The notes: a model not told the origin generated them from the letters alone. Positions 21,122 through 33,680 are shown, counted from the stretch's first letter. The stretch is DNA of 64,000 nt from Pleurodeles waltl (GCF_031143425.1 NC_090437.1:1181074863-1181138862), one strand, 5' to 3'. Translations and numbers: made by a program.

Positions 21122-21932
21122 GTGGGAGGCCAAGTCTCAGAATCTCTATTTCTCACTTCAGTAAAAAATTATGAAATCCTTAACAATATTATAGACCGGT
21201 ATGAGGAAGACATTATTCAGAGAAAGAATAGAAAATTCAGACGAGACCTAACTGATTATCAATTAGGTAGAGTTTACACCTTTGGGAAACAATATGATAA
21301 CATTAGGGACTCCAACCCTGCCACAGAATTACCCAGTTGCTCTGAAACCATTCCTTCCTCAGATATTGAATCATCAGAAGAAATTGATAAACGTCCTCTC
21401 AACAAACCTACTGTAAATGTTTCAGAGGAAGTCAGAAGACATCGCCTAGGTACCACCCTAGACAATCGTACAAGACCACCAGGTACCTTACTGGAAGAAC
21501 CCAAAGAGACAGGTGTACAGAAAAGAGCATGAAGCAAGGAAGCAAGACATCGAGAACAGATCAAGACTTAATCGTTAATTTATCTGACATCACACTATCA
21601 AGTGCTCAGATTGAAATACATAACAAGGGTCTATCTTTTTGTCCAACAAATAGCTGGGATCTTGTTCAAACAAAAATTTATCTCTTTAAGTTTATTTGGA
21701 AACTTAAACTTAAAACCTTTTTTTCAACAACAGTTTTCAATCGATCTTTAACTGAACCGTCACCTAGTCCAAATGAACTCTCAGCCACAGATTGAGAAGC
21801 AATAGGCCTACTAAGCATCCTTTCCAATATTGAAGAACAAAATCTAACAGTTAATGATATAGCTCAGGAATTAGGTCTTGAAACTTCATCATACAAATCA
21901 TTTGATCTTCCTATTAAATCCACATTTACACC
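21122..21932 (+). pseudogene. Penelope-like RT, N-terminal part (U1)
   Basis: Plus strand. An N-terminal region (LTSVKNYEILNNIIDRYEED ... RDLTDYQLGRVYTF) leads to the Penelope-type block NLSDITLSSAQIEIHNKGLS, FCPTNSWDL and FKFIWKLKLKTFF, which precedes the reverse transcriptase fingers in vertebrate Penelope elements (Neptune/Poseidon type). A one-base frameshift between the parts is common to all units. U1 also has TGA for CGA at about 21531. The coding region is cut at 21932 by the joint to gypsy, so RT palm and endonuclease are missing. Confidence 0.6.
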
Positions 21933-22213
21933 AATCAGGGGAATAGGGACGGAGTAAAAACACATGAAACACAAGTTGTACCTTGAAATCATCTGGCAAT
22001 GTCAGTTCTTCTACCACAGGAATGATGATTTTGGCAACAGGAAAGGGGCCTAGAAATCAGGGGTTTAATTTTCTGGATTCTGCAAGATGGAGATTTTTTG
22101 ATGAGAGACACAGATGATCTCCTATCTGATAAGAGGGAGCAGGTCTCCTTCTTTTGTCTGCTTGTTTTTTTTACTTGATTTCGGTAGAGTTTTAAATGGT
22201 GTTGTACTTGTAT

Positions 22214-23006
22214 TTAAATCTCCTGTAACTCTTTATGGTGTTTCTGTACTGACGGGACTCTTGTGGATTTTTGGGACCCAGTTATAGGTAGCATTCTTGG
22301 GTGCAGACCAAACAAACAGTAAAATGGGGATACTCCTGAAGCTATGTGGACACTGTTGCTATATACAAATTCAACAAGAGGTAAAGCCTTATCCCACTCA
22401 GTAGACCATTTGTCATTGTAACATCTCAGGATTTGCTCCAGTGACTGGTTGGCACGTTCCGTCTGCCCATCCGTTTGTGGATTATATGCAGAGGACAAAC
22501 AGACATCCATACCGACAGAGGAACAGAAGCTATGCCAAATCCGTGATATAAATTGGTGGTCATGATTGGAAACAATTGTGGTGGGCAACCCATGAAGCCA
22601 TACAATATGTTGGACAAACAAATCAGAGAGCTTGGAAGCCGTGGGGAGGCATTTTAATGGAACAAAATGAGCCATTTTAGTTAGGTAATCTACAACCACC
22701 CATATGACAGTGTGTCCATTGAAAGCTGGGAGATCAGAAATAAAATCCATACTTATGGTATGCCATAGGGCCACCGGATATTGGCATGGGAAGTAACAAT
22801 CCTGTGGCTGGAGTATGTGGGGTTTTAGCCCGAACACAGGTGGAACAAGTCTGGATGTAGCTTCTGACATCCTGCACAAGTGTGGGCCACCAAAACCATC
22901 TTTGACAGAGATCTAACATCTTTTTCTCACCCGGGTGACCTGCGAGGACGGAATCATGTCCCCAATGTAACACTGTATCCCGTAATTCTTTGGTAGGGAC
23001 GTACAA
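22214..23006 (-). pseudogene. gypsy integrase (U2)
   Basis: Minus strand. HHCC zinc finger (23006-22800) and DDE core with SMDFISDLP, IVSNHDHQF and QTERANQSLEQIL. The second catalytic Asp context is SNHD (U1: SDHD). It shares the frameshift near 22770 with U1. Confidence 0.75.
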
Positions 23007-23220
23007 ATGATCAGCATGGTATTATGAACCCTTTTTTTCATACACATCAGTTGAACAGGGAACCTTGTGTTGGGCTACCTGTATTTTTTCAAGGAACTCT
23101 TGGGAAGTGCACACAGCCACGATTGTTTTCTGGGGTTATAATGCTTCTGACCTGTTCTAACACAACATCAGATGAGAAACCCATCCTAGACAACCTGTCT
23201 GCCTTTTGTTGTGTAGTACC

Positions 23221-23430
23221 AATCAATCAATCAATCAAAGGCATTTGTATAGCGCACTGCTCACCCGGAGGGTCTCAAGGCGCTGGGGGGGGGGGAACGC
23301 TACTGCTCGAACAGCCAGGTCTTGAGTTGCTTCCTGAAGGCGAGATGGTCTTGCGTTGTCCGGAGGTGGATGGGGAGGGAGTTCCATGTCTTGGCTGCCA
23401 GGTAGGAGAAGGATCTTCCTCCGGCGGTGA
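23221..23430 (-). mobile_element. 5'-truncated L2 LINE fragment in U2
   Basis: Inserted between gypsy TAGTACC and GTGATTATGAAG, with about 10 bases of gypsy sequence lost. On the minus strand it matches the last 200 bp of the L2 at 57480-57670: GGCAGCCAAGACATGGAACT, the C-terminal TWLFEQ codons, CCTTGAGACCCTCCGGGTGA and a TTGATTGATTGATTG tail. Confidence 0.85.
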
Positions 23431-23447
23431 TTATGAAGTCAAACTCG

Positions 23448-23744
23448 TTAAAGAATAGAAGCCAGCGTAATTGGCGAGGTGTCCAGGGCCTTGGTTGCTT
23501 TAAAAAACTGTAAATTACGGTGATCTGTGTAAACAGTTATAGTGTGCCTAGCTCCTAGTAGGTGGTGACGCCAATCCTGGAAGGCAAGCTTGATGGACAG
23601 AAGTTCCAGTTCCGCCACCGTGTAATTTTGCTCTGCAGGTAACAATTTCTTTGAGAAGGAAGCTACTGGATGGAAATGCCCAGACTCAGGATCTCGATGG
23701 GACAAGACACCACCCACTGCCATTTGGGAAGCATCTGCTTCCAC
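23448..23744 (-). pseudogene. gypsy RNase H (U2)
   Basis: Minus strand. [40 protein letters not shown] and YTDHRNLQFF in one frame, so the RNase H carboxylates are all present. The L2 insertion separates it from integrase. Confidence 0.75.
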
Positions 23745-24000
23745 GAAAAATGGCTGAGCCGGGTCGGGATGATGGAGAATGGGTTCTTCAGTGAATGTGA
23801 TTTTAAGATGTTGAAAGGCTTTCTCAGCTTATGCATCCCAGAGGAACTTAACCCCCTTTCATAGGAGACTAGTTATGGAAGATACCACAGAAGAAAAGTG
23901 GGGTATAAGTCTCCGATAAATATTTGTGAAGCTCAAAAACTGTTGCACTTCCTTGATGGATCTTGGGGCTACCCAATCCAGGACGGCCTGTACCTTGGAC

Positions 24001-24567
24001 CTATCCATTGGAAATTCCATCAGGAGTTATCACATATCCCAGGAATTCTACAGTTGTAGCGTCAAAAACACATTTTTCCAGCTTGGTGAAGAGATGATGC
24101 GCACAAAGCCCTTGTAAAGCCGCTCTTACATGCCCTAAATGTTCCTCAGTGCAAGACGAATAGATCAAAATGTCGTCTATGTATACCACTACACAGATAT
24201 CCAGAAACTCCTGCATCACTTCATTGATGAAAAATTGAAACGCTGAAGGAGCGTTACACAACCCGAAGGGCATCACTGTGTACTCGAAGAGTCCGAATTT
24301 AGTTCGGAACGACGTCTTCCATTCATCCCCCTTCATCACTCGGATCAAGTGGTAGGCACTCCGGAGGTCGAGTTTAGTATAAATGGTCGACTGACGTACC
24401 TGATCTAAGAGTACCGGGATCAACGGAAAAGGATACCGATTTTTTATAGTCACTTTGTTCACTGCTCGATCATCTATACAGGCGCGAAGCTCGTGATTCT
24501 TCTTGGGCACGAAGAACAAAGATGACGATACTGGTGACGTTGAATGACAAATGAAACCCTTAGCCAA
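24001..24567 (-). pseudogene. gypsy reverse transcriptase (U2)
   Basis: Minus strand, open for 188 residues: [61 protein letters not shown] and FLGYVITPDG. The catalytic YIDD is intact. It is flanked by stops, so pol as a whole is dead. Confidence 0.85.
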
Positions 24568-24653
24568 TAGATCATCCAGGTAGTCTCACAGGTATCGATT
24601 CTCAGGCTCAGAAAGAGCATATACACTCTTACAGGGTAGCGTTGCCCCTGGAA

Positions 24654-25170
24654 TCAAGTCTGTATGACAATCGTATTACTTATGTGGCAGCAGCTGCGTG
24701 GCCTTCTGTTCACTAAAGACATCATGGAAGTCTTTATACGTGCAGAAATGGCCAGTGTGTCGTCCAGCTTGACAGCAGTATTATGTGTGGACCCACAATT
24801 CAAGGGTGTCACTAGTAATGGCTTGTCTTGGTAACAGGAGTGCCACCAATGTTTAGAGTCTAGTGTCACTGTCCTTGCTGCCCTGTCAATTTTGGGATTG
24901 TGTAACCGAAGCCAAGGTATCCCCAAAATGACTCCAAATACTGGGGAATCAATGAGGTCAAGCTTGAATTTGTTCTGTATGGTTGTTTGCACAAAGCATG
25001 GACAAGGATGTTGTTTGGTAAACGATAAGCCTGGAGGACAATTCTGAGGCACCTATAGCTCTGACTGGTTCAGGGACGTCTTTTCTGACAGTTGTAACAT
25101 TTTGGTTTTTAAACAAACCCAAGTCTAAAAAGGTTTCCGCTAGCCCCAGAGTCAAGCAATATGGTAATGA
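24654..25170 (-). pseudogene. gypsy protease region (U2)
   Basis: Minus strand. The active site LLDSGASGN is present near 25155, but one extra base just after it shifts the frame; U3 has the same change and U1 does not. ILGIPWLRLHNPKID follows. Confidence 0.7.
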
Positions 25171-25399
25171 CCTTACAAACCTGAAGGCACAACACTAACG
25201 TCACAATAAGAGTTAGATGTCGAGGTACTGGACTGGTGATATTAGCCAGAAGATGTGAGACCATATTGAAAGAAGCGTTTGATAAAATGGTCTCAGAAGT
25301 TATTGAGCCAGTTAGTTTTCCAGCTGGTCAGGAAGAGAGAATTCAGGCCCTGTTACCACTCCGATGGTTTTCTTTGAAGCAGTAGGCTTGTTAGGACAT

Positions 25400-26330
25400 T
25401 CCCGAGCAAAATGCCCTGCCTTACCGCAGTATAAACACAGTATCAATTTGTTCCTACATTCTTTCTCTTCCTTAGATAGTGGGCCCGCACACTGCCAATT
25501 TGCATGGGCTCAGATGTATCATGAGTGGGAATGGTGGACTCCCTTTTCTCAATTTTGAGCACCACTAAGCGTGTGTCACCCCGGAATTTTTCTCCCTTAC
25601 CTTCACTCAAGCAGTGATCCAATCGTACCACCAGGTCAATGAAATCGCAACACTCCGCAGGAGGCTCAACAATTTGGGCTAGAACATCCTTGAGATCGTC
25701 CCGAAAGCCACAATAGAAGAGGGAGGTCCTCTTCTCCTTAGGCAACTCAGTCTCTACCACCAACCGATTGAAAGAGGTGATATAGGACCGTAGATCCTTG
25801 TTGCCCTGGTGCAAATTCAGCAACTCATTGTCACTGGCTTGCACGAAGAGGTGTTTGGCAAACAGTTTCCGCAAGGCTTCCTTGAACCGGTTGAAATCAT
25901 ACAGTATAGGGTCATTGCGCTCCACCAGCGGAATAAACCAATTAGCTGCAGTGCCTCCCAAATAAGTAATAATTAAAGCTACCTTTACAGCATTGTTGGG
26001 GAATGCAGCTGCCCAACACAAAAACTGTAGCTGGCACTGGTAAAGAAAAATGTTGAACTTGGCACTATCTCCAAAAAACCTTTCTGGAGGTGCTAAGGGC
26101 ACAGGGGTTGGTGTTGTGACCATTACCTACATGGATTGTGTGGTGGAAGTCATTGGGCCTGAATCGGGTCTAGGAACATAATTACGTGGGTCGAACCGAG
26201 GGGCCTGTAGTACTGGAGATCTTTGTTTGAGTTTGACTCCTCCCCAGGGGGTGTTTTTATACCGCTGTAGTCTAGTGTGAAACTCCAGGTTCTCTTGCTT
26301 TAGGGAAAGAACTTCCTTCGGTACTCCCAC
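25400..26330 (-). pseudogene. gypsy gag (U2)
   Basis: Minus strand. Starts MGVPKEVLSLKQENLEFHTR (coiled-coil-like), then the capsid-like core. A TAG replaces CAG near 26126. The zinc knuckle CLYCGKAGHFARECP is at about 25400-25440, after a TGA and out of frame. Confidence 0.8.
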
Positions 26331-26459
26331 TAGGGCCCTAGTTCAATCTAATAAAGATGGAGCATCCCGAGCAGCTGGTAAAGCCTGTGCGAAACCTTTG
26401 AAAGTACCCATTGAGGAATCCATCACCCAGGCAGCCCTGCATGTTGTGGCTTGCCTTTA

Positions 26460-28427
26460 TGTTGAGACAGGGCCACTCACCTGAAAAGCAGGATGTCTGC
26501 AGGGGCGATGGTATGCCCCCGACCTCCTGGAACACCTCTCAGCACTTCCTGGTGGACACAGAAACCCCAGCAGGTGTCCCAAAAGGAAAGGGGGAGTGGA
26601 AGAGAAAGAGACAAAACACTGCCACATCTTGGCGGTGCGGCTAGGCACCCTGTATCTTCGGGGGGGATAGGTCATTGTTGACAGAGTGATAGTAGAGTTA
26701 GTGCACTCAACTTCCTTGAAACTGAATCTCTCTTTTTGATATGGGCACGGGAGTGGTAGAAGAACACCGGGATGCTCCAGCACTTTTCTTGGATAATAAT
26801 AACTGTTGGTGCAATTACTAATACTGCATTACCAAAAACCCAAACTGAGTACCATAACAATAAGTACTGCGACACTAGGGCTTGCTTCACAGAGATTCAC
26901 TGTTGCACACTACAATTAGAACTGTGGTTGCACTTATGATGCACAAGAAAGACAAATAAGGGCATTAATTATATCATCTATAACTTTCCTGCATGCATAG
27001 TTTTAAACTAAAAGGAAAAAAAACAATCCAGGAAATACAAATGTCCACTCTGGGTTCAAACAGTTAGGGTGGCACTGTTTGGTTTGGTTTCACACTGTGT
27101 GTGAAAAACCCTTCAAAAAGCAAATTCCTCAAACCTGAAACACAGGCATGAATGACACAATTTTAAATCCAAGAGTTATGGTACTAGAGAAAGAAAAGTC
27201 ATGTAAATTTTCTTTTAAAATTTCACTGTGACTTTTTGTAGTACTTGAGCTCAAAAGATTTCCTGACGCACATTTAGGCAAGTAGCTACAATAATAATGT
27301 AGAATGTTCAGGAATGCATTTGTCTCTTTAAGATAAGCACTCTGCCGTAATACAAGGTCTGAAATACACCTGCTGTTCTAGGAAAGCGCGGCACTCAAAG
27401 AACAATACTAGTCACTTAGCTGCAGTCTTTTCCGGTGTGTTTGAGGAATGCCTGGTGTCAGCTGGTACAGGAACAAAGAAAAGAATTGCCTCAAAAGTCC
27501 TGAATCATAGGATGACAGCAGGGGCTGGACTGCCAAGTCAGATGCTGAGATTAGGAAGCAATACAAAGCCAGACAGGGACACATACTTCACTCTGCTATT
27601 TATAGCCAATCAGGAAAGCAGTTGAGATGAGTCACCACACCCAATTAGAAGCACATGTCTACATCTGCTCACATTAGCAAACAAGCATTGGTAAAACAAA
27701 CATTGATAACACCAATTGTGTAACACAGCACATTATGGCGGTCATTCTGACCGCGGCGGTCGGCGGTCGCCGCCCGCCAAGCGGTTCCCGCCAAAAGACC
27801 GCGGCGGCCATTCCGGCTTTCCCGCTGGGCCGGCGGGCGACTGCCAGAAGACCGCCGGCCGGCCCAGCGGGAAAGCCCCTTCAACAATGAAGCCGGCTCC
27901 GAATGGAGCCGGCGGAGTTGAAGGGGTGCGACGGGTGCAGTGGCACCCGTCGCGATTTTCAGTGTCTACAAAGCAGACACTGAAAATCTTTATGGGGCCC
28001 TGTTAGGGGGCCCCTGCACTGCCCATGCCAGTGGCATGGGCAGTGCAGTGGCCCCCAGGGTCCCACGACACCCGTTCCCGCCATCCTGTTCCTGGCGGTA
28101 ATTACCGCCAGGAACAGGATGGTGGGAAGGGGGTCGGAATCCCCATGGCGGCTCCCTTGGCCAGCGGGAAACCGGCGGGAAACTGCCGGTTCCCCTTTTC
28201 TGACCGCGGCTTTACCGCCGCGGTCAGAATCGCCCAGGAAGCACCGCCAGCCTGTTGGCGGTGCTTCCGCTGCCCTCCGCCCTGGCGGTCATGGACCGCC
28301 AGGGTCGGAATGACCCCCTATGTTTACTTAGAAACATGAAGGTTTAACAAGGAACAGAGATATGATTTAACCCTAATCCCTGGGATGCTGACAGGTAACA
28401 CAGGAGGCATCTTGGTGATTCCTGACA
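26460..28427 (-). repeat. LTR3 (U2), split by a MITE
   Basis: Copy of LTR2, about 1383 bp without the insertion, TGTCAGG... at 28427 to ...TCTCAACA at 26460. The MITE at 27737-28318 interrupts it near its start on the element strand. Confidence 0.85.
27737..28318. mobile_element. Harbinger-type MITE made of serial hairpins
   Basis: 582-bp non-coding insertion in LTR3 flanked by TAT on both sides; LTR2 and LTR4 have a single TAT there. The ends, GGCGGTCATTCTGACC and (reverse complement) GGGGGTCATTCCGACC, match the H1 and H4 termini, so the Harbinger transposase probably moved it. The interior is a row of perfect or near-perfect hairpins, e.g. 27815-27877, 27954-27988, 28006-28056 and 28075-28128. 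Very GC-rich. Confidence 0.85.
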
Positions 28428-28852
28428 GGGGCTGTACTCACCATAGTCGTCTTTGTTGGCGTTGGTGTTCCAGGTGGAGCATGGCATAGAAAAGCATCAG
28501 GAAGATTTGCAGTTCCGGTTCCATGGCAGCGTTGATCTTCTCTGCGTTTCTAATGGTGAGCCTTTGGTCTTCTGTGTTGTGTTTCTACCATGCTTTTGAT
28601 GGCGTTGGTACCTCCCCAGAAATCGTGGCGGTGTGCTGTGTCATAATATAGTGGGTCGTACCTTGTCTTCTGCCTGGCTGTTGAAGGCTACAGATGTTGT
28701 CAGTGGTGTTAACGCCCTGGCGGTTGGTGTGGTACATTGGCTGTCTATGGGAGTTGTAACTGCCGTGGTCATAATTTGGCGGTAATTACCGCCAGCCTGT
28801 TGGCGGAATTACCGCAACTTTATCACTCACCGCCAATGTCATAATGACCACC
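28428..28852 (+). mobile_element. H2 right end (copy in U2)
   Basis: Duplicate of 18943-19367, ending in the terminal repeat ...CATAATGACCACC at 28852. Confidence 0.8.
28442..28524 (-). CDS. Harbinger transposase exon 1 (U2 copy)
   Basis: 83-nt minus-strand segment, ATG at 28524, MEPEL start, GTGAGTAC donor kept. A passenger duplicate: no transposase exons follow on this strand nearby. Confidence 0.55.
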
Positions 28853-31416
28853 TCAATGTCATTGTGTATAGCCATTATGGCAGGTTATACTACACATATG
28901 TTTATAGTGTACTTTGTTATGTACATGCACAATTTGAAATGGTATGTGTTGGTGATAGGCTTTTCTGGACAGGCATTAATCATGGTGCTGAGCACTTGCA
29001 CCACCTAACTGCTCTGCTTTGAAACATTGGGATGTGGGACTGCAGGTGTGTTATTTTCGTCCTGATTGCTGTTCAACATGATGAGGTCTGTATGTTTGAA
29101 GTTTGGGATCAGTGCAGGACTCACACAGGTCAAGGGGAAGTGTTCCATGGATGGATATGAGGGATGTATCCACATTTGGCCAGATATTGATTTGGGTGGT
29201 ATTTCAAATGGTAAGTGTTTCAGCTTGCTTGTTCAATGTTACTTGCACTTCACTTTATGATGTATGTTGGACATGTGTTAACTGTGTGCAAGTTTGTTAT
29301 TTGTTCACCCACACTTGGATGGTGGTTGGTTGTCATCCCTTTTTGTCTCCTGTTTAGTGACATGTGTCCGTTCTTTTGTGGGTAGCTTACACCTACTTTA
29401 GTGGTAAGTGGAGAATGCTGTTACTGATGTTAACAAGTGCAGAGAGGTCCAAAGCTCCCTTCCCTATCAAATGCCCTATTTAAGACAAATTTGAGTGGGA
29501 ACCCAATGTTCAGGGGTATGGACCAAAACCCCCTTGTAAATAAATCCAAGGCTTATGAAGAGATGAGAACCCACATTAATAGATTTTTTATATATGCAGA
29601 AAGTATTTATTTAGAAGTTCATAGATCCATTCTTAGTGCGGTAAGTAGAGGTTAAACAGTCATTGATACATGGGTATATCTAGGATTAAAATGTGTATAG
29701 AACATTTGCAGCAGCCGATGAATATAATGCAGTTGTAGCAGCCAACACGTGTTTCGTCCCCTACGGTAATTCCACCTGGGGCTTTCTCAAGGCTACAAAA
29801 TAATTCAGAACAAGCAAATTAAGGTCGCTGAGAGACCTATTTGAAATAATTTAATGATAGATAGAGTTTGAGTATGCAATATGACATGCATAGCTGTGAC
29901 CATCCCATTCTTGTCATCGATGAGCTAGGTGTAGAGAAGGAATCATTAAGAAGAAAAGGAAAAATAATGTTTTGGTGTAATACCAAAAAATGTATTATGA
30001 ATAAGTTATACTAGTCCATAGTTAACAGATTTTGACTGTTAGAACTATCATGAAGAAGAAAACTCATTAAGGATCACCCATGAAAGAAAGTGTGTATTAA
30101 TGATGTTGTGAACATGCTTCTTAGTAATCATAATTACAGTATTTTAAAAGAATTTCAAAATATTTACGAAGAATTACTGGCACTACGTAACGGCCATTCA
30201 TGGTAAATTTGAGTTAATAATCCGTGAGCATAATTAAGTCTTAGTGAGCATTTTATAAATAATTCAGAAACGGAATGGTGAAAATCAAAAAAGTCATACC
30301 AGTATAATATTCAATGTTATAACATCACATCATTATGGTCAATGGTCTATAATATTGAAAGAAGAAATTGAAAATAATAAGAACTTAATGGGAAATAATC
30401 TTCTTAACTTCTGTCATTAATAATATATAATGAAAGGCGAGCATCGTATAGTTATATTATATTAGAATAGGAAAATTAATAAGATGGAGTGCACACTTCA
30501 CAAACTCCTTTAACACTGTATAAAATGTCTACTGGACGTACATTATACATTTATTCCAAGAATTGAAAATTCATTTCTCTTTATGTTTATAAGGAAACTT
30601 AAATAGTGGTAGGCCAAGTCTCAGAATCTCTATTTCTCACTTCAGTAAAAAATTATGAAATCCTTAACAATATTATAGACCGGTATGAGGAAGACATTAT
30701 TCAGAGAAAGAATAGAAAATTCAGACGAGACCTAACTGATTATCAATTAGGTAGAGTTTACACCTTTGGGAAACAATATGATAACATTAGGGACTCCAAC
30801 CCTGCCACAGAATTACCCAGTTGCTCTGAAACCATTCCTTCCTCAGATATTGAATCATCAGAAGAAATTGATAAACGTCCTCTCAACAAACCTACTGTAA
30901 ATTTTTCAGATGAAGTCAGAAGACATCGCCTAGGTACCACCCTAGACAATCGTACAAGACCACCAGGTACCTTACTGGAAGAACCCAAACAGACAGGTAT
31001 ACAGAAAAGAGCACGAAGCAAGGAAGCAAGACATCGAGAACAGATCAAGACTTAATCGTTAATTTATCTGACATCGCACTATCAAGTGCTCAGATTGAAA
31101 TACATAACAAGGGTCTATCTTTTTGTCCAACAAATAGCTGGGATCTTGTTCAAACAAAAATTGATCTCTTTAAGTTTATTAGGAAACTTAAACTTAAATA
31201 AGTTTTTTCAACAACAGTTTCCAATCGACCTTTAACTGAACCGTCACCTAGTCCAAATGAACTCTCAGCCACAGATTTAGAAGCAATATGCCTACTAAGC
31301 AACCTTTCCAATATTGAAGAACAAGATCTAACAGTTAATGATATAGCTCAGGAATAAGGTCTTGAAACTTCATCAAACAAATCATTTGATCTTCCTATTA
31401 AATCCACATTTACACC
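28853..31416 (+). mobile_element. Penelope-like 5' part (U2)
   Basis: Copy of 19368-21932. The N-terminal coding part (30606-31055) is open for 149 residues, ending REQIKT, because U2 keeps CGA where U1 has TGA. The NLSD/KGLSFCPTNSWDL block follows in another frame and has a private stop (AQE then TAA). The hammerhead-like motif lies at about 29737-29795. It ends at the gypsy joint 31416. Confidence 0.6.
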
Positions 31417-31679
31417 AATCCGGGGAATAGGGACGGAGTAAAGACACATGAAACACGAGGTGTACCTTGAAATCATCTTGCAATGTCAGTTCTTCTACCA
31501 CAGGAATGATGATTTTGGCAACAGGAAAGGGGCCTAGAAATCAGGGGTTTAATTTTCTGGATTCTGCAGGATGGAGATTTTTTGATGAGAGACACAGATG
31601 ATCTCCTATCTGATAAGAGGGAGCAGGGCTCCTTCTTTTGTCTGCTTGTTTTTTTTACTTGATTTCGGTAGAGTTTTAA

Positions 31680-32345
31680 ATGGTGTTGTACTTGTATTTA
31701 AATCTCCTGTAACTCTTTATGGTGTTTCTGTACTGACGGGACTCTTGTGGATTTTTGGGACCCAGTTATAGGTAGCATTCTTGGGTGCAGACCAAACAAA
31801 CAGTAAAATGGGGATACTCCTGTAGCAATGTGGACACTGTTGCTATATACAAATTCAACAAGAGGTAAAGCCTTATCCCACTCAGTAGACCATTTGTCAT
31901 TGTAACATCTCAGGATTTGCTCCAGTGACTAGTTGGCACGTTCCGTCTGCCCATCCGTTTGTGGATGATATGCAGAGGACAAACAGACATCCATACCGAC
32001 AGAGGAACAGAAGCTATGCCAAAGCCGTGATATAAATTGGTGGTCATGATTGTAAACAATTGTGGTGGGCAACCCATGAAGCCATACAATATGTTGGACA
32101 AACAAATCAGAGAGCTTGGAAGCCGTAGGGAGGCATTTTAATGGAACAAAATGAGCCATTTTAGTTAGGTAATCTACAACCACCCATATGACAGTGTTTC
32201 CATTGGAAGCTGGGAGATCAGAAATAAAATCCATACTTATGGTATGCCATTTGGCCACCGGATATTGGCATGGGAAGTAATAATCCTGTGGCTGGAGTAA
32301 GTGGGGTTTTAGCCCGAACACAGGTGGAACAAGTCTGGATGTTTT
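31680..32345 (-). pseudogene. gypsy integrase core (U3)
   Basis: Minus strand. Core motifs SMDFISDLPASN, IVYNHDHQF and TDGQTERAN; the second catalytic Asp context is YNHD, and a stop follows ERAN. Relative to U1 about 176 bp are deleted at 32340 (GTCTGGATG joins TTTTTTCATACAC), which removes the HHCC zinc finger. Confidence 0.75.
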
Positions 32346-32560
32346 TTCATACACATCAGTTGAACAGGGAACCTTGTGTTGGGCTACCTGTATTTTCTCA
32401 AGGAACTCTTGGGAAGTGCACACAGCCACAATTGTTTTCTGGGGGTATAATGCTTCTGACCTGTTCTAGCACAACATCAGAGGAGAAACCCATCCTAGAC
32501 AACCTGTCTGCCTTTTGTTGTATAGTACCAGGCCAACAGGTGATTATGAAGTCAAACTCG

Positions 32561-32857
32561 TTAAAGAATAGAAGCCAGCGTAATTGGCGAGGTGTCCAGG
32601 GCCTTGGTTGCTTTAAAAAACTGTAAATTACGGTGATCTGTGTAAACAGTTATAGTGTGCCTAGCTCCTAGTAGGTGGTGACGCCAATCCTGGAAGGCAA
32701 GCTTGATGGACAGATGTTCCAGTTCCGCCACCGTGTAATTTTGCTCTGCAGGTAACAATTTCTTTGAGAAGGAAGCTACTGGATGGAAATGCCCAGACTC
32801 AGGATCTCGATGGGACAAGACACCACCCACTGCCATTTGGGAAGCATCTGCTTCCAC
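32561..32857 (-). pseudogene. gypsy RNase H (U3)
   Basis: Minus strand, 98 open residues with [23 protein letters not shown] and YTDHRNLQFF. Almost the same as U2, without the L2 insertion. Confidence 0.75.
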
Positions 32858-33113
32858 GAAAAATGGCTGAGCCGGGTCGGGATGATGGAGAATGGGTGCT
32901 TCAGTGAATGTGTTTTTAAGATGTTCAAAGGCTTTCTCAGCTTATGCATCCCAGAGGAACTTAACCCCCTTTCATAGGAGACGAGTTATGGAAGATACCA
33001 CAGAAGAAAAGTGGGGTATAAGTCTCCGATAAATATTTGTGAAGCTCAAAAACTGTTGCACTTCCTTGATGGATCTTGGGGCTACCCAATCCAGGACGGC
33101 CTGTACCTTGGAC

Positions 33114-33680
33114 CTATCCATTGGAAATTCTATCAGGAGTTATCACATATCCCAGGAATTCTACAGTTGTAGCATCAAAAACACATTTTTCCAACTTGGT
33201 GAAGAGATGATGCGCACAAAGCCGTTGTAAAGCCGCTCTTACACGCCCTAAATGTTCCTCAGTGGAAGACGAATAGATCAAAATGTCGTCTATATATACC
33301 ACTACACAGATATCCAGAAACTCCTGCATCACTTCATTGATGAAAAATTGAAACACTGCAGGAGCGTTACACAACCCGAAGGGCATCACTGTGTACTCGA
33401 AGAGTCCGAATTTAGTTCGGAACGACGTCTTCCATTCATCCCCCTTCATCACTCGGATCAAGTGGTAGGCACTCCGGAGGTCGAGTTTAGTATAAATGGT
33501 CGACTGACGTACCTGATCTAAGAGTACCGGGATCAACGGAAAAGGATACCGATTTTTTATAGTCACTTTGTTCACTGCTCGATCATCTATACAGGCGCGA
33601 AGCTCGTGATTCTTCTTGGGCAAGAAGAACAAAGATGACGATACTGGTGACGTTGAATGACAAATAAAACCCTTAGCCAA
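33114..33680 (-). pseudogene. gypsy reverse transcriptase (U3)
   Basis: Minus strand, 188 open residues: [57 protein letters not shown]. Catalytic residues are kept; the frame is not joined to protease or RNase H. Confidence 0.85.

Larger units (their letters stand above)
13249..21932 (+). repeat. Tandem unit U1 (8684 bp)
   Basis: First full unit of a tandem array: gypsy integrase end to gag, LTR2, H2 right end, and Penelope 5' part. It starts at AATCAGGGGAATAGGGACGG and ends in the Penelope sequence TTTACACC. U2 and U3 have the same order and the same left joint. Confidence 0.9.
21933..31416 (+). repeat. Tandem unit U2 (9484 bp)
   Basis: Second full unit, same order as U1. It is longer because of a 582-bp MITE with target duplication (27737-28318) and a roughly 210-bp L2 fragment (23221-23430), both absent from U1 and U3 and so inserted after the duplication. 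Confidence 0.9.

Noticed and set aside
28025..28339. Frames inside the MITE
   Set aside because: They follow the palindromes; no start context, no counterpart in other elements.
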